NCBI GenBank assembly: GCA_020912385.1
Contig: CP087222.1
Location: 558,001-622,000 of the forward strand
Length of the DNA: 64,000 nucleotides
Direction: 5' to 3'
Origin: Neofusicoccum parvum
Lineage: Eukaryota > Ascomycota > Dothideomycetes > Botryosphaeriales > Botryosphaeriaceae
Part shown: positions 1-10,774 of the stretch, piece by piece
Layout: each line of letters starts with the position of its first letter
Numbering within the stretch: the first letter of the stretch is position 1
The notes under the pieces: model-generated
What the model was told of the DNA's origin: nothing
The model's database searches: none
The model's input: only the letters and a program-made list of their open reading frames with translations
Position numbers and translations under genes: made by a program

Positions 1-1381
1 GCAAGATCATGTGTGCATCGCTGACGCCATCCCAGCAGCAGTGCCTTGACGATCCGAAGGGGTACCGGGCAACGGTTGCGGAGGCCGCATGTCATCTGAT
101 GGGCGGCCGGAAGCCTCGCTTCATGGAGTTTCCGGGGCGGCGCGCGGCTGCGTGCTGCACCGCGCTCAAAGAGCCTTAGGCGGGCACGTCTGGCATGTTC
201 GCCACCGCGCGCGTCATCCGTCGATATTGGAGAGCGGGCATTGTCGGAGCAGGGCGGCCGTTCTGTCGGGGCCGCATGAAGCGTGGAAGCTTGGTGAGCG
301 GCGGATCGTGGGGCACACATTGGCCGCGCCGGTTCACCGGTCGACGGTGCTGGATTGGGGGCGTGGAGCGACGGCAGCCAACGCGAATTCCGGGGCAGGC
401 AGGCGGCGGCGGCGGCGCGCAACGGGCGATGGGGCAGGCGCGAGCCCGTGACCGTGGTGTGCAGCATGCATGGCAGCCATCACTCACATCGCACTGCAAA
501 CACGTCCGCGCTGCTGTGTCGTCCGGCGGCGGCTGCAGCGCATGCGTGGGCGTGTGAAGAACGAGACCGCGCTTTGCGCCGGGGCTGCGCGCGCATCGCA
601 AGACTCGCGGGGCCAGCGGGCGTGGGGAGGTGGTGGTGCTGTGGTGCGCGTCGGGAGGTGTGGGAGGGCGCGCCGCCACAGGAACTGGGCAGGCTGCGAA
701 TGGGCGCCAGATTCGCGCAGGGTGAAACGCGATGCTGGCCTTGGCCGTCGTCGGGCCAATGTGGGCTCGTGTGTGCGACTGCAGAGGTCTGCTGCTGGTG
801 CTGCTGCCTCCGGAGCGACGCAGGCTCGCAGGCGGCGGTCCTGGCTGAGTGACTCGCCGACCCGTCAAATGGAAGCCCTGCCCGCCCGCTCCGTGTCTGT
901 TTTCCCCTCGACCCTTTTTTCCCCTTCGCTCCAGGCTCTGCCCCGCGTCCGTCCTGTTCTGCCGGACATCGCTGCGGCTTGCGCGCTTTTCCGCTGCGTT
1001 CTGGCGGTGCGCCTTCATTTGTTCTGGCTTGCAGCAGCCCAACCTCTGTCCGCGGGCGCCCAACGTTTACGGCGGCCCCTCGTGCTCCCGCAGCCGGCTC
1101 AGCGTAAATTTATGCGGCGCCCCAAAAGTCTATCTGCCTCGCGACACCCCGCCCTCCTCACCGTCTCCGCCGGCTGATCCTTCTCGCCATGCCGCGGCGC
1201 GCATTGTTCGACTGCTGAGCACTCTCCACGACAAGTGCGCGCGCACACCGCCTGCTGCGACGAGCGCTCCCCGCCGTGCGCGACGTCGCCCGAGCCGCCC
1301 TCACTGATTGTCGCCGCTATCGATTACCCGAACCGAAACCCGCCGATCAGCCCTACTGCTCGCTCTCCTCTGCCGCGCACC
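1..1381. other. Intergenic, upstream of first gene
   Basis: No gene is supported here. Several long open frames exist on both strands, but they overlap one another in GC-rich sequence and show no recognisable domain. Pyrimidine-rich tracts around 895-945 suit the promoter and leader of the gene starting at 1382. Confidence 0.5.
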
Positions 1382-3460
1382 ATGGCGACGCCGCGCCCAG
1401 CCTACTACGAGAGCGCAGGCGAGTCCGACGACGACGGCCACGCCGGCCGCTCCAAGCCTCGCTCCCAGTCCAATGTCGCCGTCAAGCGCTCCTCCCAGTC
1501 GTCCGACTTGGGCCGGAACAATGCCGCCGCCAGGCCGCCGGACCTCGCAAGTGATTCAGGGTATTCGAGCCGCACCGCCGCCACGAAGAGCAGCGCTGAT
1601 TCCGCCAAAAGCTCGAGCGACAGGAGAGGCTCGCCCGTGAAGACTGAGGCCCCGCCCGCCGTCCCAGACGCCCCGACGCCCACCAAGACGCGTTCCAAAC
1701 AATCGGAGAGCTCGAAGAAGAAGGCCGTTCAAGCCCGCGAGAGCTCCAAATCCTCCAAGACCACCAAGCCTTCCAAGTCATCCAAAAACATAAAGCCTGT
1801 GGTAGTGCGCCAATCCTCGACGAGAGATAGGACCACGTCTGTGAGCCGGTCACGACGCGACAGCGTCGGCGCCGAGTGCCGTGATCCCAACTGTGACAAG
1901 TGTCTGGGCAGGCCGAGAGTCAGGCCATCGCCATTGAACACTGCAATGGACATCAACTACCCTCCCTTTACTCCTCAATCACCTCGCCTGCCTTCCTCTC
2001 CGAGCAGGGTCGCATATGGTGATTATCCACCCATGCAGACCCAGATTGCAGGATCCAGGAGGCCAAGCATCTATTCTCAAGGCAGGCCAACTAGCTACCA
2101 CGGCGGATCCTCTCTAGCAGACCGCTACACACCCTATGCCCAGTTCGGAGGCGCCTATGGCTCGGGGCCTCCACCTACAATGTACAATCATCAATACGCT
2201 GCCATTGTAGGCAGCACTCCTCCTGCTGGCTACTACAACAGAGTACCTCCTTCTCCAATCAGTGGATCTTTTGATGGCCGTCCCCCTATGCCTAGAGGCA
2301 TTAGTGATGGGTTTGCCCCGCGTCCAGCCGCACAGAACGACCCAAGGAACCTACCAAATCCCCGCTATGCGCCGCCCGGGTCGGTCGCCGCCCAGTATCG
2401 GCAGTATGAGGAAGAATCTTCCGAAGAGGAAGACGCAGAGGGCTATTATCGTCACGAACCAGCGACTGACAGGAGAATCATGGCACCGCCGTCTTTACCC
2501 CTTGAACGCCGTCGCCCAAGCCTACGGTCCCATACCACGAGCAACATTCAACGGATCAGGCCGACCTCAGTCGGATACAATGATCGCGATCATTATGATT
2601 ATGATGATGAAGAAGACCAGGCTGCGATGGCTCGCTCACTTCAGCTCCCACCCCCGCCTGCTCGACGCCAGTCCGTGGGTGGTTCCTCGGACCGTAGAGG
2701 TTATTACGCTACATCATCAAGAGGAGACCCCGTACTTGTCCAACCTGCTCGCTCCGACCGCCCTAGGGACCCAGAGCGAGAGAGAGTTAGACGCAATACC
2801 ATGTACAACATGAACGTAGTGCCCGCGCTTCGCCTCGACGAAAAGACTCTTAACCGTGAGGCCAAAGCTGACGACAGGAAGAGGGGAAAGCTGGACAACA
2901 AAGTAGACAAGGTCGAGGCCTACCTGAACAGCATGGGCACTGGCTATGGGGCAGTCGTGGATAGTCTCCGAACCAACGCGACTCGTGGTCGCGCTTCCAG
3001 CAACGCGGCCCGCACTCGAACGAACAGCAACTCTCAAAACAGCCGTGATGACATCAGTCGCGTCAGCGATGGATCTCGGGGCACCACCACTACACGCAAG
3101 ACCGTGAAGGGTGGCGACGTGACGATCAGACTGGACGGTGATGATGTGACCTTCGAAGGCAACATGGATGGCAAGATGGTCAAATTCACAAATGGAGATG
3201 AAGGCAACCGGCAAATCATCATCGCCGATGCACGAGGAAGAGAAAACAAGTATCTCACGGAAGGCAGCCGTGTCACAACAAACACCAGCAGCAGCAAGTC
3301 CCGAAGCGACCGCGATGGCGGTAGACCACGTGGGAACAGCCGCAGCGGGTTCGACCGTGACCTCGAGCGTGAACGGCGCGAACAGCGCGAGCAGCGCGCG
3401 GCAAAACAACGAAGGCGAGTCTCTTATGTCGACGATCCGTATCGGTCATGGGAGCGTTGA
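1382..3460 (+). CDS. Hypothetical basic, disordered protein
   Basis: Single-exon gene for a protein of 692 aa that I do not recognise as a named family. The composition is low-complexity and charged: Ser/Lys/Arg-rich in the first 150 residues, Pro/Tyr-rich in the middle (YGDYPP, GAYGSGPP) and Arg/Glu-rich at the end. An acidic patch (EESSEEEDAEGYY) sits near residue 345. A more ordered stretch of Lys/Asp/Gly/Thr near residues 575-620 (GGDVTIRLDGDDVTFEGN) looks beta-rich and may be the only folded part. I chose the ATG at 1382 because its context (CACCATGG) is strong and the upstream in-frame ATG at 1235 adds only leader-like residues. No signal peptide or membrane segment is visible. A nuclear or scaffolding role would fit the composition but is a guess. 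Confidence 0.8.
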   Translation: MATPRPAYYESAGESDDDGHAGRSKPRSQSNVAVKRSSQSSDLGRNNAAARPPDLASDSGYSSRTAATKSSADSAKSSSDRRGSPVKTEAPPAVPDAPTPTKTRSKQSESSKKKAVQARESSKSSKTTKPSKSSKNIKPVVVRQSSTRDRTTSVSRSRRDSVGAECRDPNCDKCLGRPRVRPSPLNTAMDINYPPFTPQSPRLPSSPSRVAYGDYPPMQTQIAGSRRPSIYSQGRPTSYHGGSSLADRYTPYAQFGGAYGSGPPPTMYNHQYAAIVGSTPPAGYYNRVPPSPISGSFDGRPPMPRGISDGFAPRPAAQNDPRNLPNPRYAPPGSVAAQYRQYEEESSEEEDAEGYYRHEPATDRRIMAPPSLPLERRRPSLRSHTTSNIQRIRPTSVGYNDRDHYDYDDEEDQAAMARSLQLPPPPARRQSVGGSSDRRGYYATSSRGDPVLVQPARSDRPRDPERERVRRNTMYNMNVVPALRLDEKTLNREAKADDRKRGKLDNKVDKVEAYLNSMGTGYGAVVDSLRTNATRGRASSNAARTRTNSNSQNSRDDISRVSDGSRGTTTTRKTVKGGDVTIRLDGDDVTFEGNMDGKMVKFTNGDEGNRQIIIADARGRENKYLTEGSRVTTNTSSSKSRSDRDGGRPRGNSRSGFDRDLERERREQREQRAAKQRRRVSYVDDPYRSWER

Positions 3461-5279
3461 TCGCATCTACATGCATTGTAGAATTGCGTATTGGGCATTT
3501 CGATTTGGTATGATTATGATGGATATGTGTGGTCAAGATGGATATTTCGGTTTTTGGTTACTGATGGACTTGGGTTTGGAAATTCTGGCTGGCTATCTGA
3601 TATCCCCTTTGCGCTTTTATACTGTTTCCCCCCTGTGGCATCTCATTCTGTTTCCTCCTTTCTCTTTTGCAAAAGCCTTTTCCTTTGGGTGGTCCTGCTT
3701 TCCACTGAAAAATTTGTCTCTTTTCGCCGGTGATGGGAAACGGCGACCAGAGTCTAACAAAAAATTCGGGTGGCAAAAAAGACAGTTCTTGCAAGAGGAT
3801 CAAAAAGGGAAAAGTTACTTCGATTTTTTCTTCTCTATTCAGCGGCGGCACACATGGGAAGAACACGAGTTATGGCCGCTGATGATCACGACGACACGAA
3901 CGACGACACTTACGACCAAAATTCCCGACGACGCTTTCTTGTTAGCTGCAAAAATCCTTGTGTGCGGCTCTTCATCAAATCATCGATACTGCGACATCTA
4001 CTATTACCCCGCACATCATTGCAGCGTTCGTCCTTCATTCCGTCGTCCAAGCCGTGCTCCGCTATCTTTACGTGGCGTCTTCGGCGCCATTTACTTTCCC
4101 CCCTCCTTTTCTTAGGTAGCGGTGTAGCTCGACTTCTCTTCCCCTCAATCTCCACGTCACACCCTTCTCTTCTCCTTTCTCCGCAGCATCTGTTGTCTTT
4201 CCAGTGTGATGTAGATTGCATTTACTGGAACGTAAAACGGGCGGGCGGATTTAGTTTAGCATTCTTGCCTGGGTGTTGTTTTTCCAAGGAACAATGAGCG
4301 GCTTGGTGGTTTTTCATGAGCGAATGCTACACCCGGCACTTGGTTTTTCTTTCTATTTCGCACCAAGCCTTTTATTCAATACGTATCACTTCTATAACTG
4401 GGTTTACTAAAGGGTTTATGGACGAGCTGTTGCGTTGAGCGTTGTTGCACACGTTCTCTTAGCGAGCGAGTTCGATAGCTTCCAATTTGCTGAGTCATTT
4501 CGGAGGGCGTTAGGAAGTGAGAGGTAGGACGTGGACGGGCATGAGGCAAGGGCGAATACGGGCTGTGGGAGTTTGGCCAATGGGATGAATATACGACGTG
4601 GGAGAAGGGCACGGTAGGAAGATTGATTGGGCAGCGCCAAGGCGGACGAGGGCAACCTCGTGTAGTTGTAAGACAGATCGAGTAGGATAATAGCATTTGG
4701 GTAACCCTGGTGTAAATAATCGCGGTACGTGCCCATGGCTGACGCGCATTGAGTCATCGTAGCGCTCTTGCGAGACCCGAGGCCTTGGTTGCTTTGGTGA
4801 TAAGAGATGCAAGGAGGCAGCTCGAAAGTGAAAAGCACATAAGAATACGAGATAAGCCGAGAAGGCAATGCAGCAAGTGAGATTCTGCCCGCTGTCCCGG
4901 GGCCGTTGAGGGGCCATTGCGTGATCAGGCAGTCCTCAGCCTTGTTGGCCCTCATGCGAGTACCCCGCAAAGCTCAGCCCGATGCCTGATGGGATCCATA
5001 TTTGAGATTCCGTGCTTGTCTGAGAAGGGAGTTTTGGAGAAGTGTGGTTTTGAGTCTTGGGTATGAAATGTAATGAAAAGAAGATCCTATCTAGCTATCC
5101 GCTCAACCTCCCCCCCGAGAGAGACATCGCTTCGTAAAGCATGAAGATGAATGGAAGAAGAAGGGGAAAAAAAAATGTACATAGGAAGAAAGAACTGTAC
5201 AGACAGCCGTGAACGCGCCGGGATGGTCAGAACGCCTTAAGCGCAATGCTGGGAAAACACCGATGACGCCGAACACCGC
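3461..5279. other. Intergenic between convergent genes
   Basis: The first part is T-rich and plausibly the 3' UTR of the upstream gene. Overlapping minus-strand frames around 4376-4970 have no domain signature and no codon bias. Nothing else is seen. Confidence 0.5.
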
Positions 5280-5798
5280 TCAAGCCTTCTCCTCGGTCAG
5301 CTTCTCGATGACCTTGTCGATCAACTGATCCAGGTTCTGCACGAGCGGCACCTTTGCGCGCTCGCACACGAGCTCGACGTTGCCCTTGCGGTAGAAGCCG
5401 TCGGGGCAGCAGACGACCATCCTGCCGGTCTGGGCGAAGAGGCCGAGCTCGAGCAGGGAGATGGGGGCCTTTGTGTTGGGGTCGAAGTACATGGCGATGA
5501 CGTCGCAGCGTTCCTGCTGGTCCAGCTCCCACTCGACCTGCTCGCGGAACTGCGGGTCCGACGCCGACTGCTTCCACGAGTTGTTCCAGTCCGGGCGGCG
5601 CGGGTTGAGGATGGTGATGGGGAGGTGTGCGATGCGGTTCGTCATCACGGTCTGCCAGTCCTCGGCCGCGCCCATCTCGATGGAGCCCGCGAGGAAGATG
5701 GAGCGCCCGCTGATCTCGGCCTTTTCGGGGGCCTTGTAGATGCGGGCCTTGAGTGCCGTGGAGGCGGAGGCGGCAGAAGCGGTGGTGTTGTTGGCCAT
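5280..5798 (-). CDS. Nucleoside 2-deoxyribosyltransferase-like protein
   Basis: Single-exon protein of 172 aa. The core is GRSIFLAGSIEMG near residue 29, then the ILNPRRPDWNNSW segment, then a central DVIAMYFDPNTKAPISLLELGLFAQTG block, ending in a helical tail. This arrangement (Gly-rich first strand, RRxDW, then a DxxxxYFdp..aP..lLElG block) is typical of the nucleoside 2-deoxyribosyltransferase-like family. In that family the glutamate of LLELG is the likely nucleophile in N-glycosidic bond transfer. Whether the fungal protein acts on deoxynucleosides is not known from sequence. I chose the ATG at 5798; an in-frame ATG at 5870 would add 24 Ser/Thr/Pro-rich residues. It is divergent from the arginyl-tRNA synthetase gene across about 1.07 kb. 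Confidence 0.8.
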   Translation of the reverse strand: MANNTTASAASASTALKARIYKAPEKAEISGRSIFLAGSIEMGAAEDWQTVMTNRIAHLPITILNPRRPDWNNSWKQSASDPQFREQVEWELDQQERCDVIAMYFDPNTKAPISLLELGLFAQTGRMVVCCPDGFYRKGNVELVCERAKVPLVQNLDQLIDKVIEKLTEEKA

Positions 5799-6865
5799 GG
5801 TGGGGGTCGGAGAGTCGGTAGTAATGGATGGTTGAGGTGAGATTGGTGAGGAGCGGGTTGAGGAGGTCACAGGCCAAGGTATTCTGGATGTGCTTTGTTG
5901 TGTGACGCAAAAAAGGTGTCTCTGGATACCTTATCACCTTATTATGTACGTCCAACCTGCAGGATGCTTGGCGGACGCACTCGGAGTTGCCTGGACAAGG
6001 CAGAGTCGTGGGTTCGCGGGGCTCTGAGGCTGAGCTCTAAGCGTCCCCCAGCCAGTCAGTGCCCATCTTCGAGGATCCTTAGCGGTGAAGAGAGCCACTT
6101 TATTGCCGCCTGGACCGGCCCTCAAACACATACAGGCGCAGCAGCGAATGACATCGGCGCTGAGCTAGCCGTCAGCTCAGACTATCGCCGAACCGCGCGC
6201 GACAATGCGGCGCGGCGATCAGCTGTGCCTCCAGAGGCGCGCGCTATGAGAGCAAAGCCCAGCACTATAATCCGTATCGTGTGTGGTATGTGCAGACAAC
6301 ACCGCTGCGGCCAAGAACAGAGTGGGTGCCGCCTTTCCGGCTCAGGCGCTCGTGGGCCAGGTCTCAGGCCTCAATTGACGAGAGGATGACTGCAGGATCG
6401 AGCGTGATCCACGTCCAATAGTGCAGGCCAACGCCGGCTGTGCAAATCCTCCACCAGCCACGGGAAGCATGCCAGAAACGCAGATATCGTGCGAAGGGAG
6501 CGACGACGACAGCACATGCTCGGATCGCCGGGGTGATGGACAGCGATGCGCGGGGCGGCAGTGGCAGCGTGGTGCACGCGGTGGCTGGTGAGGCCTGAGT
6601 CATGAAGAAAGAAATTTTGGCGCGGGCCTGCTGGGCGATGACTGACTTGCGGCGACCCCACTTGGAATTCGCTCTGCTCTGCATGCAAACCCAACGCCTT
6701 CTTTTGCGCAGGCCGTGGGAGTCCAATCTTTGTGCCGTGTTCCGCCCGCCGCCTCGACCGCCCTGCCGAGCCTTTGCTCTCGTCCAACCTCAGCTGCATC
6801 GCCGCCGCAGCTCACCGCCGCAGCAGCTGAGTCCCGGTCCGCTGCTCGCACGCCGCAACATCGCC
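5799..6865. other. Divergent intergenic region
   Basis: Separates the minus-strand deoxyribosyltransferase-like gene from the plus-strand arginyl-tRNA synthetase gene. The last 264 bases (from 6602) stay open in the synthetase frame and may be translated as an N-terminal extension. No other gene is seen. Confidence 0.5.
6683..6865 (+). other. Possible mitochondrial presequence of ArgRS
   Basis: In-frame extension of 61 codons from an ATG at 6683 to the cytosolic start at 6866. It is rich in arginine, proline and leucine (MQTQRLLLRRPWESN at its start) with a single acidic residue, as expected of a mitochondrial targeting segment. It may allow one gene to supply both compartments. This is inference from composition and frame only. 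Confidence 0.35.
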
Positions 6866-8883
6866 ATGGCGCAAGCCCTCGCCCACGCCCCCTCCGTCGA
6901 CGAGCTCGCCGCGACGCTGAAGAATTTCGGGCTCGCCGAGGTCCCCAAGGCCCCCAACACCCACCCGGAGCTGAACCCCTTCGACATCTACCGCTCCCAC
7001 ATCACCGAGCTCCTCTCGCAGGCCAGCGGCGTCGACCCCAAGATCATATACCCAACCCTCCAATGGACCCAGTCCCTCGAGAAGGGCGACTTGACCCTTG
7101 CTGTGCCGGCTCTCAGGCTCAAGGGCAAGAAGCCCGATGAGCTGGCTAAGGAGATTGCTGAGAAGGTATGCACCTGTCATCCCACTGCTCGTATGCCAAC
7201 ACGAAGCTCACCTCACGCGCCAAGTTCCCCGAATCGCCGCTCGTCGAGAAGCCCACCGTGCTCGGCACCTTCCTCCAGTTCTTCTTCAAGCCCGCTCCTC
7301 TCAACAACCTCGTCATTCCCTCGATCCTCAAGAGCGGCAACGCCTTTGGCCTGAACCCGACCTTCGGTCTGAAGGATCCTGCCGATCCCTCCAAGGGCCG
7401 CAAGAAGATCATTATCGAGTTCTCCTCGCCCAACATCGCAAAGCCGTTCGGCTACGCCCATCTCCGAAGCACAATCATTGGTGGTTTCCTGGCGAAGCTT
7501 TACGAGAGTGCAGGATGGGAGGTTATCCGCATGAACTACCTGGGCGACTGGGGGAGGCAATACGGTATTCTGGCCGTGGGCTACGGCAAATTTGGCGACG
7601 AGGCCAAGCTGAAGGCGGACCCCATCAAGCACCTGGTAGAGGTGTACCAGCAAATGACCAAGATCCAGAAGGAGGAAGACGAGCAGATCAAGAAAAAGCA
7701 GGATGCCATTGCGGAGCTGAAGAAGCAGGGTAAGGAGGACGAGGCTGCCAAGGCGCAGCCTGAGGTGGATGAGCTGGTCAAGAAGAGTGTCAGCCAGCAG
7801 GCCCGTGACTACTTCAAGCGCATGGAGGAGGGTGACAAGGAGGCCATGGAGTTCTGGAAGTGGTGCCGTGACGTCTCAATCGAGGCGCTGGAGAAGTCGT
7901 ACGCCAGGTTGAACGTGCACTACGATGTCTATTCGGGTGAGTCGCAGGTCAAGGAAGAGAGTATGGAGGCCGCGGCCAAGCTGCTGGAGTCGTCGGGCAC
8001 GTCCGAGAACTCCGAGGGTGCCGTCATCGTCGACCTCACCAAGCACAGCAAGAAGCTGGGGAAGGCTCTTGTCAAGAAGAAGGACGGCACCTCGCTCTAC
8101 CTGACTCGTGATATCGGCGCTGCCGTCGAGCGTTACAACACCTACAGCTTCGATAAGATGATCTACGTCGTTGCGACACAGCAGGACCTGCATCTGGCGC
8201 AGCTCTTCAAGATCATCGAGTTGATGGGCCGCAAGGACATTGCCGACAAGTGCCAGCATATCAACTTTGGCATGGTTAACAAGATGTCAACGCGTCTGGG
8301 TACGGCCAAGGCGCTCGACGAGGTGCTGAACATTGTCGGCGAGAAGATGCACGAAGTCATGAAGAGCAACCAGGCCAAGTACGAGCAGGTTGCCGACCCC
8401 GAGAAGACGGCCGATGTGCTGGGCATTTCCGCCGTCATGGTGCAGGACATGAAGGGCAAGCGCATCAACAACTACGACTTCGACCTATCCCGCATGACCT
8501 CCTTCGAGGGTGACACCGGCCCTTACCTCGAATATGCCCACGCCCGTCTGTGCAGCATTGTCCGCAAGGCAGACATCAAGGAAGAGGATCTCGTGTCTGC
8601 GGATCTCTCGCTGCTCACGGAGAAACACGCCATCGACGTTGTCAGGGTGATCTCTCAATGGCCTGACGTCTTCGTCGACACCCTCAAGAAGCAAGAACCT
8701 GCCACCGTTCTGACCTACCTCTTCAAGATGACCCACGCTGTCAGCTCGTCCTACGATCACCTGCAGGTCGTTGGATCTGAGGAGTCGGTCAAGAAGGCCC
8801 GTATGGCTCTGTACGTCGCCGCCAGGCAGGTCCTGAGGAACGGCCTGGCTCTGCTGGGTATCACTCCGGTCGAACGTATGTAA
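6866..8883 (+). CDS. Arginyl-tRNA synthetase, cytosolic form
   Basis: Charges tRNA-Arg with arginine (class I aminoacyl-tRNA synthetase). Two exons, 6866-7165 and 7225-8883, with a 59-bp intron 7166-7224 (donor GTATGC, branch-like CTCAC), give 652 aa. A nearer acceptor at 7206 would leave a 41-bp intron, which is too short. The N-terminal additional domain is followed by the HIGH-equivalent FGYAHLRST near residues 175-183. The KMSKS-equivalent MSTR lies near 454-457. The helical anticodon-binding domain runs from about residue 500 to the end, with the family's C-terminal arrangement of LGITPVERM. A charged Lys/Glu coiled insertion lies near residues 250-290. The ATG at 6866 has a strong context (GCCATGG). 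The frame stays open upstream to 6602, which could encode a longer form. Confidence 0.95.
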
Positions 8884-9718
8884 ATGGTTTCTCAAAGCCT
8901 GTTCACATGCGCCTCAGAGAAGGTGGAGCCGTGGCCAAGAGGACAGCACCGAGAGGGTGAAATGACGCCTAGCCAGAGGGAAGAGTCGTGACCAGTGAAT
9001 ATGGTTCCGATTTGAATAAGAAAGACTTTTTGAAAAGGGCATGGCGCAAGAGGAGATGGAGATGACGTCACATGATTCCGAGTTATGAAAAAAAAAATCC
9101 ACCACGCCAGCGTAGACATTTCGACGGCGTGAAATGAAAGTATTCGAGACGTTATCCAGTGCTCTTTTCGTGAGTTGGCTGCCTGTTTGCGACAAATCAT
9201 TATCTTGCGCCGATAATCACACTCACAGCAATGCGTTTTGTACAAGAGTTTATTCTCTTGTAATCGTATCAATTTCTCACCTCTGAAAGATCCCCCATAC
9301 TTACTGTAATCGATGGCTAACTCTGTAAGAGATCGAGCCTACAAGGCAGATTCGAGGCGCGAAACTGCCCAACAGTCGACAATGAACGACAAGCGAGGTC
9401 CCGCCACGCTTAACAGGCGCACCCACGTACATTGGACACGCGACCCTTCCTCCTTCCTCCAGGTGGAAAAGGAGCGAAGCTGAAATCCGACTGCCTAGGG
9501 GCTTCCCTCGCGCCACTCGCCTACCCAGCCACACCGAGATAAGGCAGAAGTATGTTCTCGGGAAGGACGGATACCTACTCAGCCTCCGCCCGGTCTCGAT
9601 TCGATGAGCCATCCCCACAAATCTTTCAGCCTCATGACGACAGAACCGGTGGGAATAAAATGAGAGATATCGAAACGGCCACTCGTGTACTTGCACCACC
9701 AAAGTGCCAATGTCCAAG
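8884..9718. other. Intergenic between convergent genes
   Basis: Holds the 3' flanks of the synthetase gene and of the minus-strand gene ending at 9719. A minus-strand open frame at 9301-9810 overlaps that gene in another frame and has no family features. Nothing else is seen. Confidence 0.5.
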
Positions 9719-10309
9719 TCAACCTTGCGTAAATCGCCTGTGCCTAGCACGTCCTCTCGGGGCGGGAGGACCCAAGGTAGGAGGACGTGGATCAGGCGAG
9801 GAGGCGGCAACTCCGCACCACTCCGCCCGCTTCCTGGCGCGCATCAGGTCGAGGTACCCGCTCTCATAGTCGCCTTGCGCAGCGCCGACGGCCTCAAGGG
9901 CACCCTTGTGCTCGAGGCGCTGGTAGCAGCGAGAAGGCACGGGGTCGGTTACTGGTTTGTTGTGGCAGGCGTCAGTACGTGCAATACACACACGATCCAC
10001 ACGGCACCGTCCTCCCCGCACGGCCGGCACTCCTGATGGAGGAAGAGCTTGGTCTTGTGACTCACCCAGGGAGCATCTGTTCCCATCCACGGCGCAGTGG
10101 ATGCACCCCCTGGGCCCGGCTTGCTCCGGAGCCAGGCTGAGCACGCAGCGCAGGTGTTCCTTCGAGCGCGCGCAGCGCGTGCACTTGGGCTGCGCCTCGA
10201 GGGCGAGCTGGCCGTGGTGCTCCTGGCGCAGGGTGTCGCGCAGCCTCTGGGCGTCGCGGACGTACTTCCACCAGGGTTGTTGTTTGTGATGATCTTCGGT
10301 ATCGGACAT
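9719..10309 (-). CDS. Small cysteine-motif protein (DUF3716-like)
   Basis: Two exons, 10309-10066 and 9951-9719, around a 114-bp intron (10065-9952: donor GTGAGT, branch ACTGAC, acceptor CCAG) give about 158 aa. The intron length is a multiple of three and contains no stop, so unspliced mRNA would encode 196 aa. Residues 43-81 carry a CxxC...C then CxxC...C arrangement (KCTRCARSKEHLRC, CIHCAVDGNRCSL). It resembles the small fungal cysteine domain DUF3716, a likely metal-binding fold seen next to transcription-factor-like proteins. The second exon is helical then Pro/Arg-rich. The function is unknown. The start at 10309 is the first ATG of the frame, about 95 bp below a TATA-like box. Confidence 0.6.
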   Translation of the reverse strand: MSDTEDHHKQQPWWKYVRDAQRLRDTLRQEHHGQLALEAQPKCTRCARSKEHLRCVLSLAPEQAGPRGCIHCAVDGNRCSLGESQDQALPPSGVPAVRGGRCRVDRVCIARTDACHNKPVTDPVPSRCYQRLEHKGALEAVGAAQGDYESGYLDLMRARKRAEWCGVAASSPDPRPPTLGPPAPRGRARHRRFTQG

Positions 10310-10401
10310 GTTATTTCGTGATGGGAGAGGGGGAAGAAAGGCGCAGCGGGATTTTCGGAGACGTGGCGACTTCCACGACGGGGGCTTTGGCGGAAAGGGC
10401 C

Positions 10402-10407
10402 CTTATA
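10402..10407 (-). promoter_or_regulatory. TATA-like box
   Basis: TATAAG read on the minus strand, roughly 95 bases upstream of the start codon at 10309. The spacing suits a fungal core promoter. Confidence 0.4.
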
Positions 10408-10494
10408 GACCCTGCAGGAGGCAAAAAATTAAGGGCCCCTGGCGATGAGGGGAAATGCACGGCACGTTGCACGCAGGGCAGGTTATTCCAAGAC

Positions 10495-10557
10495 GGTTTC
10501 CGATCTGAGCCTAAGCTTCTCCGGCAGGCGAGGTGGGGTTGACTGCCTTATTTTCGA
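10495..10557 (+). repeat. Imperfect direct repeat, copy A
   Basis: Core CCGATCTGAGCCTAAGCTT followed by a GGGGTTGACTGCCTTATTT-like end. It aligns with copy B at 11248-11301 with several substitutions and small gaps. The origin is unknown. Confidence 0.4.
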
Positions 10558-10774
10558 GGTCAGAAGGTCGTGGCCATGGATCTCCCCGTGTGGTTTTGGG
10601 AGACGAGATAGAGGCCACTATGGCCAGGCAGAAGTTCTCGCTGACTTAAGCCATTTTCACTAAGCCCCCACGATCTCTGTGAACACTTCCCTGCAGGTTT
10701 CACGGTGATGACGGTGGTGTGTGGAAATTACCGGAAAGTGGAAAGACCGCACGTGTTAGCACCGCCACAATGTA

